Origin: Saccoglossus kowalevskii
Lineage: Eukaryota > Hemichordata > Enteropneusta > Harrimaniidae
Direction: 5' to 3'
DNA length: 64,000 bases
NCBI RefSeq assembly: GCF_000003605.2
Contig: NW_003119426.1
Span: 802,100 to 866,099 of the forward strand
Part shown: one piece after another, positions 1 through 20,000 of the stretch
Layout of the letters: every line of letters starts with the position of its first letter
Position numbering within the stretch: the first letter of the stretch is position 1
The notes under the pieces: generated by a model
Databases searched by the model: none
The model's input: the letters and a program-made list of their open reading frames with translations, nothing else
Told to the model about the DNA's origin: nothing
Program-made: the position numbers and the translations under genes

Positions 1-703
1 TCTGCTTGAGAAAACCATAAATTGGGTTAATCTGTGCCACAGATTTTTGAATTACCAATGTATTACTATCATTGTTGGGACATCACTCAACACGTACGGA
101 TTCTTAGAGGGCGGATAGTCTCAATTCGTCTCCACGGAAGCGTTAAGCGTTCCAATTACAGTACGAGGTACCCAGACCCCCCGGGTCGGCTCAAGAAAAA
201 CTTGTTTGTAATTCGTGGTATATTGTTCATCAATATGTATTCCATCAAGAGACAAAACTGGTGGTGTGCAGAAAAATGACACGAGGCAGGGTTGCGGGTT
301 TCAGTGTCAGGTGGTATTTTTTTGTACGAGTACGTCATTCTTTAGGCTCGTTTGCACCCAGTCCTGCAATAATAACTAATATCGTTTTCCAAATACCTAC
401 TTATCACACCACTGCATAGCGAGTAAATATTTCACCTCGAATTGCTGAATACGTTGCATTTATGTGGCGCGTTTAATGAATGCGCGGGTCCGTGGACTTC
501 ATAAAAAAATAACTTCGGACGAGCCTACACGTTAATGACGTACTGGGACAAAATCGAAATTGGTGTAAACAACGCCATTTAACCCACCCTGCCTAAACAA
601 GTATATAACTCTATTGAGTTTGTCTGTAGAATGGCCATACACACAGGTGGCTGCGTTACATTTCAGTTTAATTGTAATATTATTATTATATTGTTTTTTT
701 TAG
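1..703. other. No gene recognised; probable gene A intron
   Basis: Gene A must continue upstream because its first seen exon begins inside a codon. I looked for the counterpart of the gene B exon 17893-17966 here and found none. Confidence 0.5.
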
Positions 704-7506
<6,803 letters not shown>

Positions 7507-8074
7507 GGTTACAAATCACAACAAAACGGGAAAGCTCAAAAATGTCATGAAAACATTCAACCTAGACTTCTTGGTCGGTCATTGACCATATATGGAGGTC
7601 AAAACAAGATGGAGGGAGATGAATTGACCGAACGATACAGCATCAGTGTGTATGATTTTGGTGGATTGGGCGAATGCTTACCAAAATCCGTAGTGGTGCT
7701 TCGGCTGTGTTGTTGTCTATTTACATTGACATTTCGAATGAGGAAGGTGGCTACCCAGTCAGACCAATCAAAGAGCAGCTTATTTATCAGACCAATCAAA
7801 GAGCAGCTTCTTTGTTGACAGGTTTTGTATGCTCGGGCTCAACTGAACGATTGCGATTGCTGACTGTAACGTCAGCTGGAGGAACGCAGCCGATGGCTCT
7901 TTGATCAACAAGTCGTGCAGGCCGTGTACAGCTGACTGCTGCTGGTAGGCATGTTAGGGATGGCCAAGACTCGTGTTTGCTAGGATAGTGACGATGCATG
8001 CTACAAACTGAAAATATGGTGTAATGAATCCAAACACTAACTGTTGTATAATAAGGGATGAACTTGTGTTGGGA

Positions 8075-8355
8075 GATGTGGCTATCATAATGACGATGTT
8101 GAGTTGTCGTAATGTTGTGGACATCTGAGCTGTCGTTGGAATGTTATTATAGACAGATGTTAAATAACGTGTCCTTATAGTTTTATGGCGATGTTGAGAT
8201 ACTTTCAGGACTAGGTTTCGTCGCAAAGGTGGGGTGTTGTCGCGATGTTGAGCCATCGTCGCATTGTTGATGTGGTGTGGCGTTGTTATGACCACGTTAA
8301 TAGCTATCATCGTGTTGTCATGGTGCTGTGGCGATGTTAAGTTGTCGTCGCAATA
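8075..8355 (+). repeat. Degenerate GATGTTGAG/GTTGTCGT repeat
   Basis: Imperfect units of GCGATGTTGAG(T/C)(T/C)GTCGTCG recur at irregular spacing. Intergenic between genes A and B. Confidence 0.5.
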
Positions 8356-9107
8356 TTGTGGTCACATATTACAGATATATATACATATATATAGGATATA
8401 TAGTGCTGAGCAGATGCGTGAACATCCGTTACAGTTGTAAATAAAAAATCTTTTCGCATTACTTTTGAGAAAATATATAGAGGAAAACAACAGCTGCTAT
8501 ATGTGTTATATCGATACTTTGCTGAAGGTGCCGATTAATATTCAAGACAAAAAGAAAACAATTTCCGCTTTATTCCGTCCGCTACTGTCGCCACCAACGG
8601 CAGAAAAATGCCTATATGGCGTCTATAGGGGGCGCTGTCTTATGTAAATTGTTATTTATCGCAATTGCGTGTACCATATTGTAAAAAAACAGATGTTGAA
8701 ATCAGAATAAATATAACATGTTTTAATTATTATTTTGCATGTTTATTTATGGCTGGCACACTTAAAATGCTCGATCTCATGATTGGGGGGGGGGTCCGAT
8801 TCGTCACGTCCTGAATATCTGTGTTCTGAATATCATCCACTCGAATCGTGCTCCGTTTTTCAAAGTAACTATATGAAATAATTATCCCCAATTATTAATT
8901 GTAAAGGAAAGCTTTACACCCGAAGCACAGTCTGTGCTTATGAAAACAAAGGAAACTTTGATTTTTGCTTAAATTTGTGTTGGATTTTGGTATTTTACAG
9001 AGCAAAATATGCATATTTAAAAGTTAAAAAACAAAAAAACTATTTATTTATTTTTTCATCATGTATTTTAATTTATATATCAGCATTTTCACAAATTTAA
9101 CTTTTTT

Positions 9108-9157
9108 NNNNNNNNNNNNNNNNNNNNNNNNNNNNNNNNNNNNNNNNNNNNNNNNNN
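9108..9157. other. Assembly gap (50 N)
   Basis: Exactly 50 unknown bases, flanked by AT-rich sequence. A round number usually means an arbitrary gap of unknown true length. Confidence 0.97.
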
Positions 9158-9906
9158 CAACTTTAACCTCAAAATATTTAGCCTATAACATTTTTTGCAT
9201 CAACAAATTTATAGGCAATATAGGTAATAGTTATTATTAAGAACACATTTGTACGATTAACTTCTTTATCGTTTGTTCTGAAATAAATTTTTAAAAAATA
9301 TATGCATGAGCGCGTGTGTGAATTCTGGAAAACATGATATCAAAAACAGGGTGACCCCCCCTACTGATCCACCGACCCCCCCCCCCCCTAGGCCGAAGTA
9401 ACTGACCAATCCCTAATACAATTTTACATTTCTTCAACAAATAACATATCATTCTCGATTTGTTATCAATGTTTTACGGAACACTACTAATTTTACTTGA
9501 TCCCTCCCCCATCCATATGAACGATGTAAGAATATAGAAATAGAATGTATTGTATAGAATACAGTATGATTCAATATCGCTTTCTAAACAACAGGCTGCA
9601 TGTGATAAATTGCCATAAGAAAGATTGTGTTTGCTACAAACGTTTTTTTATATTTCAAGTTAGCTCACCCAGACGATTTTTACGAGACAAGTTTTTAAAA
9701 TAATGATTCTTGAAATGTTGTAGACTAAATTATTTACATGTGTGAATCGTCGGTGATAGGTCAAGCCTACCAATGACGAGTCTCAATGAAATTACTTCCC
9801 GGAATACAAACAATTCAAAATAGAGGCAATCCGTACTTAACTAATATTACAAATAATTTACTCTAAGAACTATGAGCAGTGCGATCACACTCTCCCTCAT
9901 ACTCAT

Positions 9907-10027
9907 TTAAAGCGGGAGGGTCGTCACCTGCGCACGCGCAAAGGCTCATGGGTAGACGCTTGTTTGTGAACAATGACACAGCTATGGCCATCTGACACAT
10001 GCGCAGGTTACGACTCTCCCGCTTTAA
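9907..10027 (-). mobile_element. TTAA-flanked MITE, family 1, copy 3 (internally deleted)
   Basis: Both termini and TTAA borders are present, but the copy is 121 bp: the segment with GGGAATTGAGTCC and the following GATAACAACAC block is missing. Intergenic between genes A and B. Confidence 0.85.
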
Positions 10028-10981
10028 CACCGTTTTCATTCCACCCAAACCTTTTGCATAACCACATATATTATTTTCCAGGATATGAGAATGAGTTGTG
10101 TGTGTGATGAATTCATCAGCCATGCAACCAATAATCGCAACTGGCGCCTAACTACATGTGTTATCACGGTGACCCCAGAAGCGCAAGTTGCTCTCAACGG
10201 CGTCATCATTGTTTGTTGAAACATACGAGAGAAAGGTGCTCATCGTCCTGCTGCACGGTGTTGTTTAGTTGGGACACTCCTTCCTCCCTTGCCGGAACAT
10301 TCACATTGAAACTTCAAGGTTGAGGTGCCAGTAAAAACACAAATTTATGTGTACATTTTCGGAGCAATCTGTTACCCCGACAAAATTACACATCCTTTGG
10401 GAAAAAACAAAGCACTACACAAGTGATTTGAAAACATAATAAACATATTTTTTTTTTATTTTTCAATATCATATTACACATGCATACTCAACCAAACAAT
10501 TAATTAATCAATAATCTTGAACGTCATTAAAATAATGATAAACTCGTTGTTGTCAAATAGCGTACTTAAAATTGACCTCCATGTAGTACTGGTAATTTGT
10601 CAATATTATAAATTTAATATTTTTTCACAAATTAAATTCATTTTGTTCAGTATGTGATTATCACATACGTAGAAACATATCAGAAAAAATGAAAGTCCCA
10701 TAACAAGTTTGCGCCCTCATGCGTTCATGAGCGCATACTTATAAGATGAATACTCGTATATATTTAACACAGCGTCTGTAATTATTAAAGTTAACTGACG
10801 TCACGGTGCATCATTTGAATAATGCACACACTATGTCCACGCATGTCACTTTCCAGCAAAAACAAACATAAAATCTCAATCGTCACCCGATACAATTTAT
10901 CGTCCAATTTCATAATCCGTAAACACTATCGTATTGTTCCAAATCGACAGCATCTATCCTTGTCCACCTATATCACGCCTG

Positions 10982-13900
10982 TCACGATTTTCCCCAAACT
11001 ATTGTATGTACTGCTTCTTTCTTGAAATGATTCCAGTTAGTGAAGTCCTGTAGATGGTCTTGTAGCGTCTCCGTGGTCGGGTAAGGGCGGTGAGATTGAC
11101 GTACCGCGCGCCTCACTTTGTCGTCTGCGTGTTTCGTGAAGAACGATTTGTGAAGCATTATACATTCTGCTCCCCGGCTTATCTGATGAAAAAAAAGTTT
11201 ACATTTACAGTAACAAGAAAGCCATTTCTCGTCACCTGGGTGCTAGATATGAATAATGTTAATCACAATTGAACAATATATTGAATGATTTAGCTAAATA
11301 TGCAAATTATCTAATGAATATGCAATTATTTCAAACTTATTATGCAGGCTTTTGAGTTAAATGTCGGGTAGTAGGCGCATATAAAGTGCCTTTGAACACA
11401 CAATTTAGTTGGAATACAAACAAAACATGCTGAAAATAGTTAGTAGTATGTGAATTAGTCAATTCGTATTTACAGATTAAATATATACCATAACAATAAA
11501 TTGTAGAACGCCGCCCTCAATTTTTAATTTTATATTAAAGGGCGGTGATCGTCTCGCCACGCATGCGCGAGATTTGGGCCACATAAGAACAGATATGGCG
11601 ATTTTGACTGTTGCGCAGACCAATAAGAGTACAAATTGGAAAGTGTCGAAATAGTTAATAACGGCAATTAGTGCACGTCAGGCCCGGATCAAAATTTTTG
11701 CGCATTGGATTGTGGAAAAGCCAATGTTTATGTCGAACATGCGCGCGACCACCGCCCTTTAACGAAAGATACTTACTAAGTGGACACTGGTTTGCTGAAC
11801 GGCTATAAGGTCCTCGTCAAAAATCAATGTATTTAAACCCTGTGAAACAAATCAAAATATTAGTCATAATATAATTGAAACTGTCACAACTGTAATTTCA
11901 CTATGCTTATACTAGGGTTGGAGGCAGTTCCAGAGCCACATTTGAGGCAAACACCGGAGTGGTGAAACGGAAGTAATCTATACTTACGAACACGTGTTTT
12001 GGATATAGTAACTCCAGTTGCACAAATACAGATTTATCCTTTTTGTCCTTGGGCCGAGGAGTGAGATAGTTTTCTTTGTTTCTGCTGTAAGGGGATGGAT
12101 TATTCGCCTCCTGAAACAATCAAATTAGTATCACGGTTGAAATGAGAAATGGGAGACTAACATGACATTTAGGCTTGAACTCGACAGAGGGCGGGCGCAT
12201 ATCAAAGCTTGATGTGTACATTTTAGAACTTACATCTATTTTAACACGACTTTTTTTCGCTGATGTGAAATTACGATATTTGCTTTTGGAAACTGACTTC
12301 TTAATCAGCACTGCGCCTTTACGGATATCGAATTCTGACACGGGAGACGTCGGTGATGGCGTCGACGAGCTAGATGATGAAGATGAAGGCGACGTTAGTC
12401 TATTTACTTCCTGGATGCTGTCGGCAGTTCGAGTTCGTGTCAAGAATAGATTAGGTAGTGGTCGTAGCTCGTCTCTGGCCTGTAAAAAATCAGACAATTG
12501 CACATAACAATGAAATATACATGAAATCATTATTGAACGAAAGTTTAAAGCGCTATCACATATGGGTCCCATGCAACCTATACAACGCATGTAAAACGCT
12601 TTTTACACGAAATTCTGGCACGCGTGGCACGACTGTATGGTGGCAAATATTTCAGGAAAAAAATCGCGTGGGTTTCACAAGCGACGGACAAGTATTGCAA
12701 CCATGACAACACATATTCTTACCTCTTCTAATTCAGACAGCATACTGTCTTTTTGGTTTCTTGGCGACATAGACAGAGCTCGCTGTCTCTCGCTGTGTCT
12801 TGCTCTGCTGACGCCACCTATAAGAGAACAACACAGATTCAGTTTTAGCCTGAAATGCCATCCAGGTCAAGTTAAATTGAATATTTAACTGTTATCAAAA
12901 ACGTTGTTCATATTACTATCTACAAGCAAAAATAACGTGTCGTGTTTCTTACCACCAGAGTCGTCAATCCGCGGAAGTTTAACACCCCTATGTGCGTGAT
13001 ATTCACCGGGTTTCACAGCTTTCAGTTGCTTTAAAACTTGACATGTTCCCTGTTTATTAAAAATATTGAACCAAATTTGTAACAAGTGCATAATCATCGT
13101 GGCAAAAAGTACCAGATTTGTGAATTAGGGTCACAAATAATTGTCACATGGCTAGTTTCTGGACTATAACTATAATACACGTATTGCACAGCTATTTTGT
13201 TCATTAAAACCAAAATGAAAAAGTGTGTTGTCATGACAACAACCCGCTTCTAACAGAACAAGAAAGTTCTGACATACATCAGTTCGCGCCCAAGTTATTT
13301 GCATGCTATAGGTCGCTTACCGATTTCACTACATATAGCCATTCCGAAGAATTACTATCTTTTACTATAATCTGCCCGCGTCTGAAAGATAAAAAAAAAA
13401 TGGTTGAAAACTGACGACGATTAAAGCGGGGGAATCGTCACCTGCGCATGCGTCACATGGCATTGTCATTGTTTACAAACAAGCTTCCACCCATGAGCCT
13501 TTGCGTTTTTAGAGTGTGTTGTTTTCGTCGCTTGGAACTCAATTCCCGCGCGTGCGCAGGTGACGACCCTTCCGCTTTAAATATAAGACAATAATACAGT
13601 ACGTTGCATATAATGTTGTTACAAACGATTTCGCAGATTTAATAAAACAATAATAATGTAACCGTTTAGACTAATTACTAAATGTGCCCGGGTATGCACA
13701 AAAAAGGACATATGATTGTAGAGAAAATCTAAACCTCGAATACTCACTTGTAAAAATGAAATAAACATCGTTCGGGATGTTCCATTAGCTTCTCAAACGG
13801 AAAATCTTTAAGGCATTCTACTTGTCTGCAAGGAAAAATCGATCAGGAATTATTTGGGTGTGTACCAATAAGTTAGTCGGTATTACATGGACGCTACAAG

Positions 13901-16900
13901 ATCATAGCGCGACAATAAAGCTCACTATGAACGAGGCTAGCTATTTTTAGAAGACGAATAGGTTGTCAGGCCTCGTTGTCAAATTACGTTCTCCCTCATT
14001 GGCTCCTCGGTGTTAGCATAGACCTTATGAATTTTCATGGTTGAAGGGACATTTTGTAAGTTGTTACAAGCAGATTTGTCCGAAATGCATTGGTCAGATT
14101 AAGAGTGGTGTTGTAGCAGTCAGAATTTCGTCTACTGATGCGTATCCCAGAAACCGGTTTACCCAGGCTCAACGGTTACAACGGTTATTCAATGACCTTG
14201 CCACACCTTACTGACGCAATAACCCATAGTATTTGCCTAATTCCCCAGTGACACCAACTTGTGTTAGCGGTATACTGGGTTGTCATAGAAACCTCTCAGG
14301 CTCACCTTAGGAATGTTATGTGTTCTGGTTCTTCACCTGGCCTTTGACCTCTCATGAATATATCAAAAAAGTCTTCCCTGCCGATGGCGAGTAACTGCAC
14401 GTGTCCCTGGCTTGACACTGTCGCCGTGCGAACGCTGTGGTGCAGCAATGCTAACTCGCCAAAGCTGCTGCCCTTTCGTAGCACTGTCGCCGTTCGCAAT
14501 TTCGCCTCTCCGGTAACCGGATTGGTCTCCATAATCGTCACAACGGCTGTAGGCGAAATATAGTTATACAAAATGTAAATTACAGTGCGAAGTACCACGT
14601 GACCCATTCTTTTTATAATTTATATTTATGAATTTGGAAATAAAAATATTCATATACATGGAATACAATCTCTGATTTCCTCTACACTCGAATTAAAGCC
14701 TGAGGCAATTGAAACACCGCGGCCGCCGCCACTGGCGCCAAGGGCCTGCCAAGAATTACACCAATATTAGCGTAACCAGCATCAAAAGAGCGTATGTTTG
14801 ATGATTTATCATGGGACACGTTTATTTTGTTGCTTTATGTACAATATCGCAACAATGTGTTCGGGCAAAAACCCCAAGGGCAGTGTGCTTTTCTTTTGTT
14901 CGCAATTGTGCACTGAATCGAATCTATGATACCGTAGGGGATTCAAATAGGTAAAAGTCGAGTCAGTGGGTCGCGATACCGCTTTAACTCACACATTCCT
15001 GCATTCCTATCTTTACAAAGAGGACACGCACTCCACCTTAAAATATATGCTTAATATTCAATTTGCACTCGTATCGAACACCTTCTACAATTTAGGTCAA
15101 ACGAAGTTAAAGACAGAAATACTTAGCGATGAACGATTAAAAACAAAATTGTTAAGTGCTCGCCCGCATAGACATACTACATGTATATCTATCCATCAGC
15201 CGAAACACAACAAGCATTTGGCAGTACGTTTATTAAACACAGAACGAACATGACATGAGTATATCATAGTTGCGATGTGAAGAGGCATTCAAATATTTAG
15301 TATGCCCAAATAACAGACATTTTCGTAAAAGTAGTGAATATGAATATGAAAACAATTTTAGCCATTTCAAATGAATGAGTCAATTGTTCTATGTTTCAAA
15401 TAAAAATCTTTCAAATCTCCACAAGTCGTTAGCCCTTCCGAGAAACTAGTGGTGGTTTGTCAAAAAATCTCTCTCTCGCTTTCTCTCTCTGTGTCTGTCT
15501 GTCTCTCTCTCTCTATTTTTGTCCGTTGAAATTGACATTAAGGACTCTCTCTGCGAAAATATTGAAAAAAAGTGTTTTGATCGCTCTTTAAGCCCCTAGG
15601 TTATTAGGCGGTCGTCGGGACGCGCGGTATTCGATATAGGCCCATGCGATGTGTTTAACCTATGTGAAATACATTGCGCTGGACGACGACTACCGCCTTT
15701 TATTAATAATAATTTTAAGATATAATTAATGAAAATGACGTCATACTTACCACTTCCTGATATGATGAAATAAAAAGCTTCTGCATAATGACCTTGTCGG
15801 ATAATTACTTTTCGCGGGGGTATACTGAAAAATAGCAAAATGAATAGTTACTGTAATGTTAGTTTTCTGTATAATGTATCTCTGAGTCTCTCCGAACCTG
15901 AATATAAATATGTTACGGATTGAATACAGACCCGAATGTACACGTTAACGCGATACTGGCCAGAAACGTGGTATTTTTTATGGCGGTAATGCAAACATGC
16001 TAGTCTGTTGGTATTTGGTAAGAGGGGATCTTATTTTGTCAGCGTGCGTTCGATTGATACATCCACAAGCACAGCCAGGCATCATGGGTGTTGTATACGA
16101 AACGCGGCATCTTTCGGGAAAGTGGTCTATTTATAGCACAATACTATAAATAGTAGTAACACCTAGTGTTTCCTTGCATTCACCATGGAATATATTTACT
16201 TCCATTCTCTCACTGGGTAACCCGGTAACCCCGAATTACTCCGATCCTTTACTTACTTTTCAAACCATGCGACTCTGGTTAACTTTTCTTGCATATGGAG
16301 AGGATATTCGGCAAATGACTTCATCGTCTGCAGACCATAGAGAGCCTGTCAACGTAAACATTACGTCACATACATGGTTAAACTAGATATGTTTTATACG
16401 TGAGAGGCAGCCATAAGTTTCGATGATAACAGACGGTCCAGTAAAACATTACTACGAAAATCATGCCCCAATGTTTTAACAGTATGCATCATCAAAAAAG
16501 AAAATATTAAGACACAAAAAATACGTATTTTCTAAGAGTGTTTGATACTCTATGGCAATTGATTTCACCATAAAGTAAAATAACGATGTACTTGCAACGA
16601 ACAACTAGGGATTTATTGGACAATAACTATCCCACACTAGCGTGGGGTGTTTTTCATTTTTTATAAAACGAACATAAACAATATTTAATATTAGGATAAA
16701 TCATAAATTATTTGTTTGTTTGTTTGCATGGAATTGAAACACACTCAGCGCGACGACCACTGCCCTTTAAAAGCTGGTTTTATTGAACAGTGTTCAGACT
16801 CATATCACCAGGTCCAAATATACATTTTAAAGAGGGAGGATCGTCCCCTGTACAAGCGACGATAACAACACACACTAAAAACGCAAAGGCTCGTGGGCAG

Positions 16901-17966
16901 ACGCTTGTTTGTAAACAATGACACGCTAAGGCCATCTGACGCATGCGCAGGTGACGAATCCCCCGCTTTAAACTCTCTTGTTGATTCAACTTACGGTCAG
17001 TAGTTGTTCCGGACTTCTCTGCTCACTTGGTAAACTTAAAATATTTTTGACTTCGCTGCTTATATTTATCTGTAACAAAAATATTTAGGTGGTGTTAATC
17101 GTTTTGAACTACAAATTCATGGAATATCCCCAGAGTGATACATTTTCTTGTCCCTCTAGCGGGTTTTAAATGTAAGTTATCGGGCAGGTCTCCAAGTTCT
17201 AATCAACGTTACCTACCTCCCGCTTTGCTTTGAAGTCGTTTGGATTAAACGACAGTCCACTATTCTTCATTTCATCGGATTGGAACTGTTCCGCTATTTC
17301 TGTAAATGTCATCTGTGCTTTAGAATGAGCTTCTTTTTCAGCCCTGTGGGAGATCGTAAGTAAAAAGAGGTTTCTTGATTACCGTGCAATGTAAATAATA
17401 TAACTATTTTCCAATCGTTGTTCTATTTCGCAATAATGTATGTCAGCCTTCTGACATTCCTAATTATTGCGTCGCCAAGATGGGTCAGGCAGCGTTCCCA
17501 GGAAGACACCAAGTGTTTGTTTTTTCCAGGCAACCAGTGCAGTCGCCCATCGCTACAGTTGCCTCGTGTACCCGTAATTGTCGTCGCGTTGCCTTCCAGG
17601 GTTTCCTCAAGAATCGCCTCGCGTAAATGGTGTAAGAACGAGGCAATTGTGAAAAGGCTTAGTTTGAAGCATATTTTGAATACGCGTGTAGTTTATATAT
17701 TACAATACACGGATGAGTTTTCCGAATATACAATTACAAAAAAAGTTATTTTTCACTGAAAATCATTCTCGATTTTAATAGCCCGTGAATACACGCAAAA
17801 TATCAAAATAGCCTTGAAGTATACATAGTAACACCTTCACAGTATTACAGCGAGGAGGCTTTAAATGAAACTGAATTACCGTACGAACTTACCTAGATTG
17901 TATCATGTTGAAAACCCGTATTAGAGTGAGAATAAGGCGGATAGCATGCTGGAACCGTTCACGGGC
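10982..17966 (-). CDS. CNBD2: CNBD2-like cyclic nucleotide-binding protein, paralogue B: shared exons
   Basis: Fourteen minus-strand exons, in transcript order: 17893-17966, 17217-17343, 16995-17069, 16257-16345, 15751-15824, 14306-14546, 13748-13825, 13321-13381, 12953-13049, 12723-12817, 12234-12479, 11988-12110, 11777-11839, 10982-11182 (stop TGA). All borders are GT-AG and phases match. They encode 547 residues after either first exon. The opening helix (ARERFQHAIRLILTLIRV) is followed by the cNMP-binding domain with RKVIIRQGHYAEAFYFIISG and the cassette SFGELALLHHSVRTATV; Glu and Arg are kept (FGEL at residues 576-579, Arg587 in the long form). Next come a linker with a run of eight serines, and a second beta-roll half (VFVQLELLYPKHVFGLNTLI...GAECIML). 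Tail motif HRPYPTTETLQDHLQDFTNW aligns with gene A RPYPTEGSLQQRLQDQTNW. Predicted cyclic nucleotide receptor; ligand choice (cAMP or cGMP) cannot be read from the sequence. Confidence 0.92.
11535..11762. mobile_element. TTAA-flanked MITE, family 2, full copy
   Basis: Ends AGGGCGGTGATCGTC (left) and GCGACCACCGCCCT (right), bordered by TTAA, 228 bp in total. Contains GCATGCGCGA near the left end and the mirrored CATGCGCG near the right. In the last intron of gene B, 14 bp from the exon 11777-11839. No ORF. Confidence 0.8.
13421..13580 (+). mobile_element. TTAA-flanked MITE, family 1, copy 4
   Basis: 160 bp, both TTAA borders and inverted ends present, core in the same orientation as copy 1. 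In the gene B intron 13382-13747, 39 bp from the exon at 13321-13381. Confidence 0.88.
15465..15515 (+). repeat. CT-rich simple repeat
   Basis: CTCTCTCTCGCTTTCTCTCTCTGTGTCTGTCTGTCTCTCTCT in a gene B intron. Confidence 0.8.
15600..15707. mobile_element. Family 2 MITE, short copy
   Basis: Inverted ends TTAGGCGGTCGTCG and CGACGACTACCGCCTTTTA enclose about 75 bp. In the gene B intron 14547-15750. The TTAA borders are mutated on the left. Confidence 0.6.
16827..16971 (-). mobile_element. TTAA-flanked MITE, family 1, copy 5
   Basis: 145 bp, left end slightly diverged (AGAGGGAGGATCG), right end intact, TTAA on both sides. In a gene B intron, 23 bp from the exon starting at 16995, on its 3' splice-donor side. 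Confidence 0.85.
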
Positions 17967-19814
17967 CTGTAAAAGATAAACACCACAATAAGCGAGGACC
18001 ATGGTAAGCAGGTTGATGGCTTCAGTAGCATAGTATTATCAGATTCCGTCACCTACCTTATTCATAAGACTAGACTGCGTGATAAGGTGACTTAGCACTA
18101 TTTTTTGTCGTGCACGTTGACCCATGCGGCATATTACAAATCTCTTCATGGTTGGACATGGATTCACTACAACCAGGAGCCAAACTACGTTGTTTGGTCG
18201 ATGCGTAAATCTCCACTAACACCAATTTGCTCATTTAGTTTTAATTAACTGCTTAATTTGCATATCATGAAATGGGACACGGCAAGTGTTGCTTTGTATG
18301 TTTACCAAAGGAAAAAAAACGAAAACAAAAACCTCGATTGAACGTAATCAATGTATACAATTCACGTTCACTTATATAAAACACCCCCCCCCCCCAATAT
18401 TTCCTTGTATTTTACGATGGGATAGTTATATTTGGTTATAATCGTTATATTTCGATGATCGGCGTGCCTATTCCGTCATTCTTGGTCAAGATTCAACGTT
18501 TGGACATGGTTGGAATCATTTACCTCCTTACTGATTGAAAAGAGGGCATCTCAAACGAAATATTCAAGTTCATGCGAGTTTGAAAATTTTCGTGATTTAA
18601 TTAGAGGCATTGTTTGCATAGCATTTAGATAATGAATTATTTATACTAACTAGCCAAAGTGTCACTAGAATGCTGACGATCATTTCCACTGACCAATAAC
18701 AACGTACGTCTTGTCCATACCGGAGAACAAATATCGAAATACGATGGACTACTTTCACTATATACACCAATCTATACACAGTGTATGGCAACATATTAGT
18801 GTATTGGAATTGGTTTGTTTTTGTGGCGAATTTTTAAATTTTCTCTATACTACTGGCATGCCTGGGCAAATATGATTGAAGATTCTCAAAGAATACACAA
18901 AGAATACACAACGTTTGTGCGTATAATTTATGCCGAATTCGCGACGAGCATTTGTATACGAATACGGATTCATCAGACTAATGTTGTCGCTACAGCCTTA
19001 TAGCAGTCAAGAAATACACAAGCGAGAGTGCAGTCGAAGATTACGAACTTTTAACGCCGCTACTGACCGACGGCGGCGTTGTCGTAAAACGGTGAATTAA
19101 CAAACCATGCAGTGTGGAACACTTATGGACACAATTTAGGCGGCACCGACAGGCTTGTCAAGTTAGCGTCATTACCATTGGATTCGATTGTTGTACACAA
19201 TACGCAACCCTCGTTATAAGAAAGAGATCGTGTTTGACATCTAAATGCCGACAACCTTGCAACAACGTAAACACTTTTTCGTGAAAATACAACTTCATAT
19301 TGTAAACAAGATAATCCAAAGATACAGCACTGCCTCGCTGTTTCTCATGCAAATTCAACGGGATCTCGATGGTTTAATGTCATGAACATGTGCAATATCA
19401 ATATACGTTTATGCTTATAATGCCTTGATACTCTCGGGCAAAAACAACTACTTTCCACTGATTTTGAAAAACAAAAATGTACTCCCTTTTTTGAATAAAT
19501 TGCGAATTTCCGGAAAAGACAATACAACCTTAGTTTAGAGAAACGCCATGCTGCTTTGAACGAATGTGCGCATTTGATGTGCTTGGTTCAGGTGGAACTT
19601 CCTAAACAACAAGGTCTTCCTCTTTTCTTGTCCTCCTGCTTGACCTATGAGTGGCTGTCAGTCTTTTTTTGGTTTCCGCGGACATGTGTATCCCCTGTAC
19701 AGCCAAGTGCCACCTGGGCCTTGATATGCCCCAGATTGCATCATTTGTTGTCAGTTAAACCATAGACCCCCCAGTACTGTAAGGGATATGGTTAAACACC
19801 ATTCATGTTCACAT

Positions 19815-20000
19815 TAAAGCGCCACATCCGTCATGCAGCGTCACACAGCGTCATAGACGTCACGCAGCACTACAGTCGGTGCGTAGCGCAACAGATATCA
19901 CGCAGTGCCACAGACGACATGCAACGCCACGGTCGTCATGAAACGACACGGTTATCACGCAGTGCCACATTCATCAAGCAGCCCCACAGTTGTCACACAC
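19815..20000 (+). repeat. Degenerate 18-20 bp tandem repeat (CGTCACGCAGTGCCACAG type)
   Basis: Repeated imperfect units with GTCA(C/T)GCAG and GCCACA. The overlapping open frames (134 and 68 residues) show no protein-like pattern beyond the repeat. Confidence 0.6.

Larger units (their letters stand above)
7507..10981. other. Intergenic and 3' UTR region between convergent genes A and B
   Basis: Holds possible gene A polyadenylation signals (AATAAA at about 8440 and 8706), the degenerate repeat near 8100-8350, a 28-bp direct repeat at 7761-7816 (AGACCAATCAAAGAGCAGCT), G- and C-runs near 8786 and 9378, the assembly gap, and MITE copy 3. No coding signal. Confidence 0.6.
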
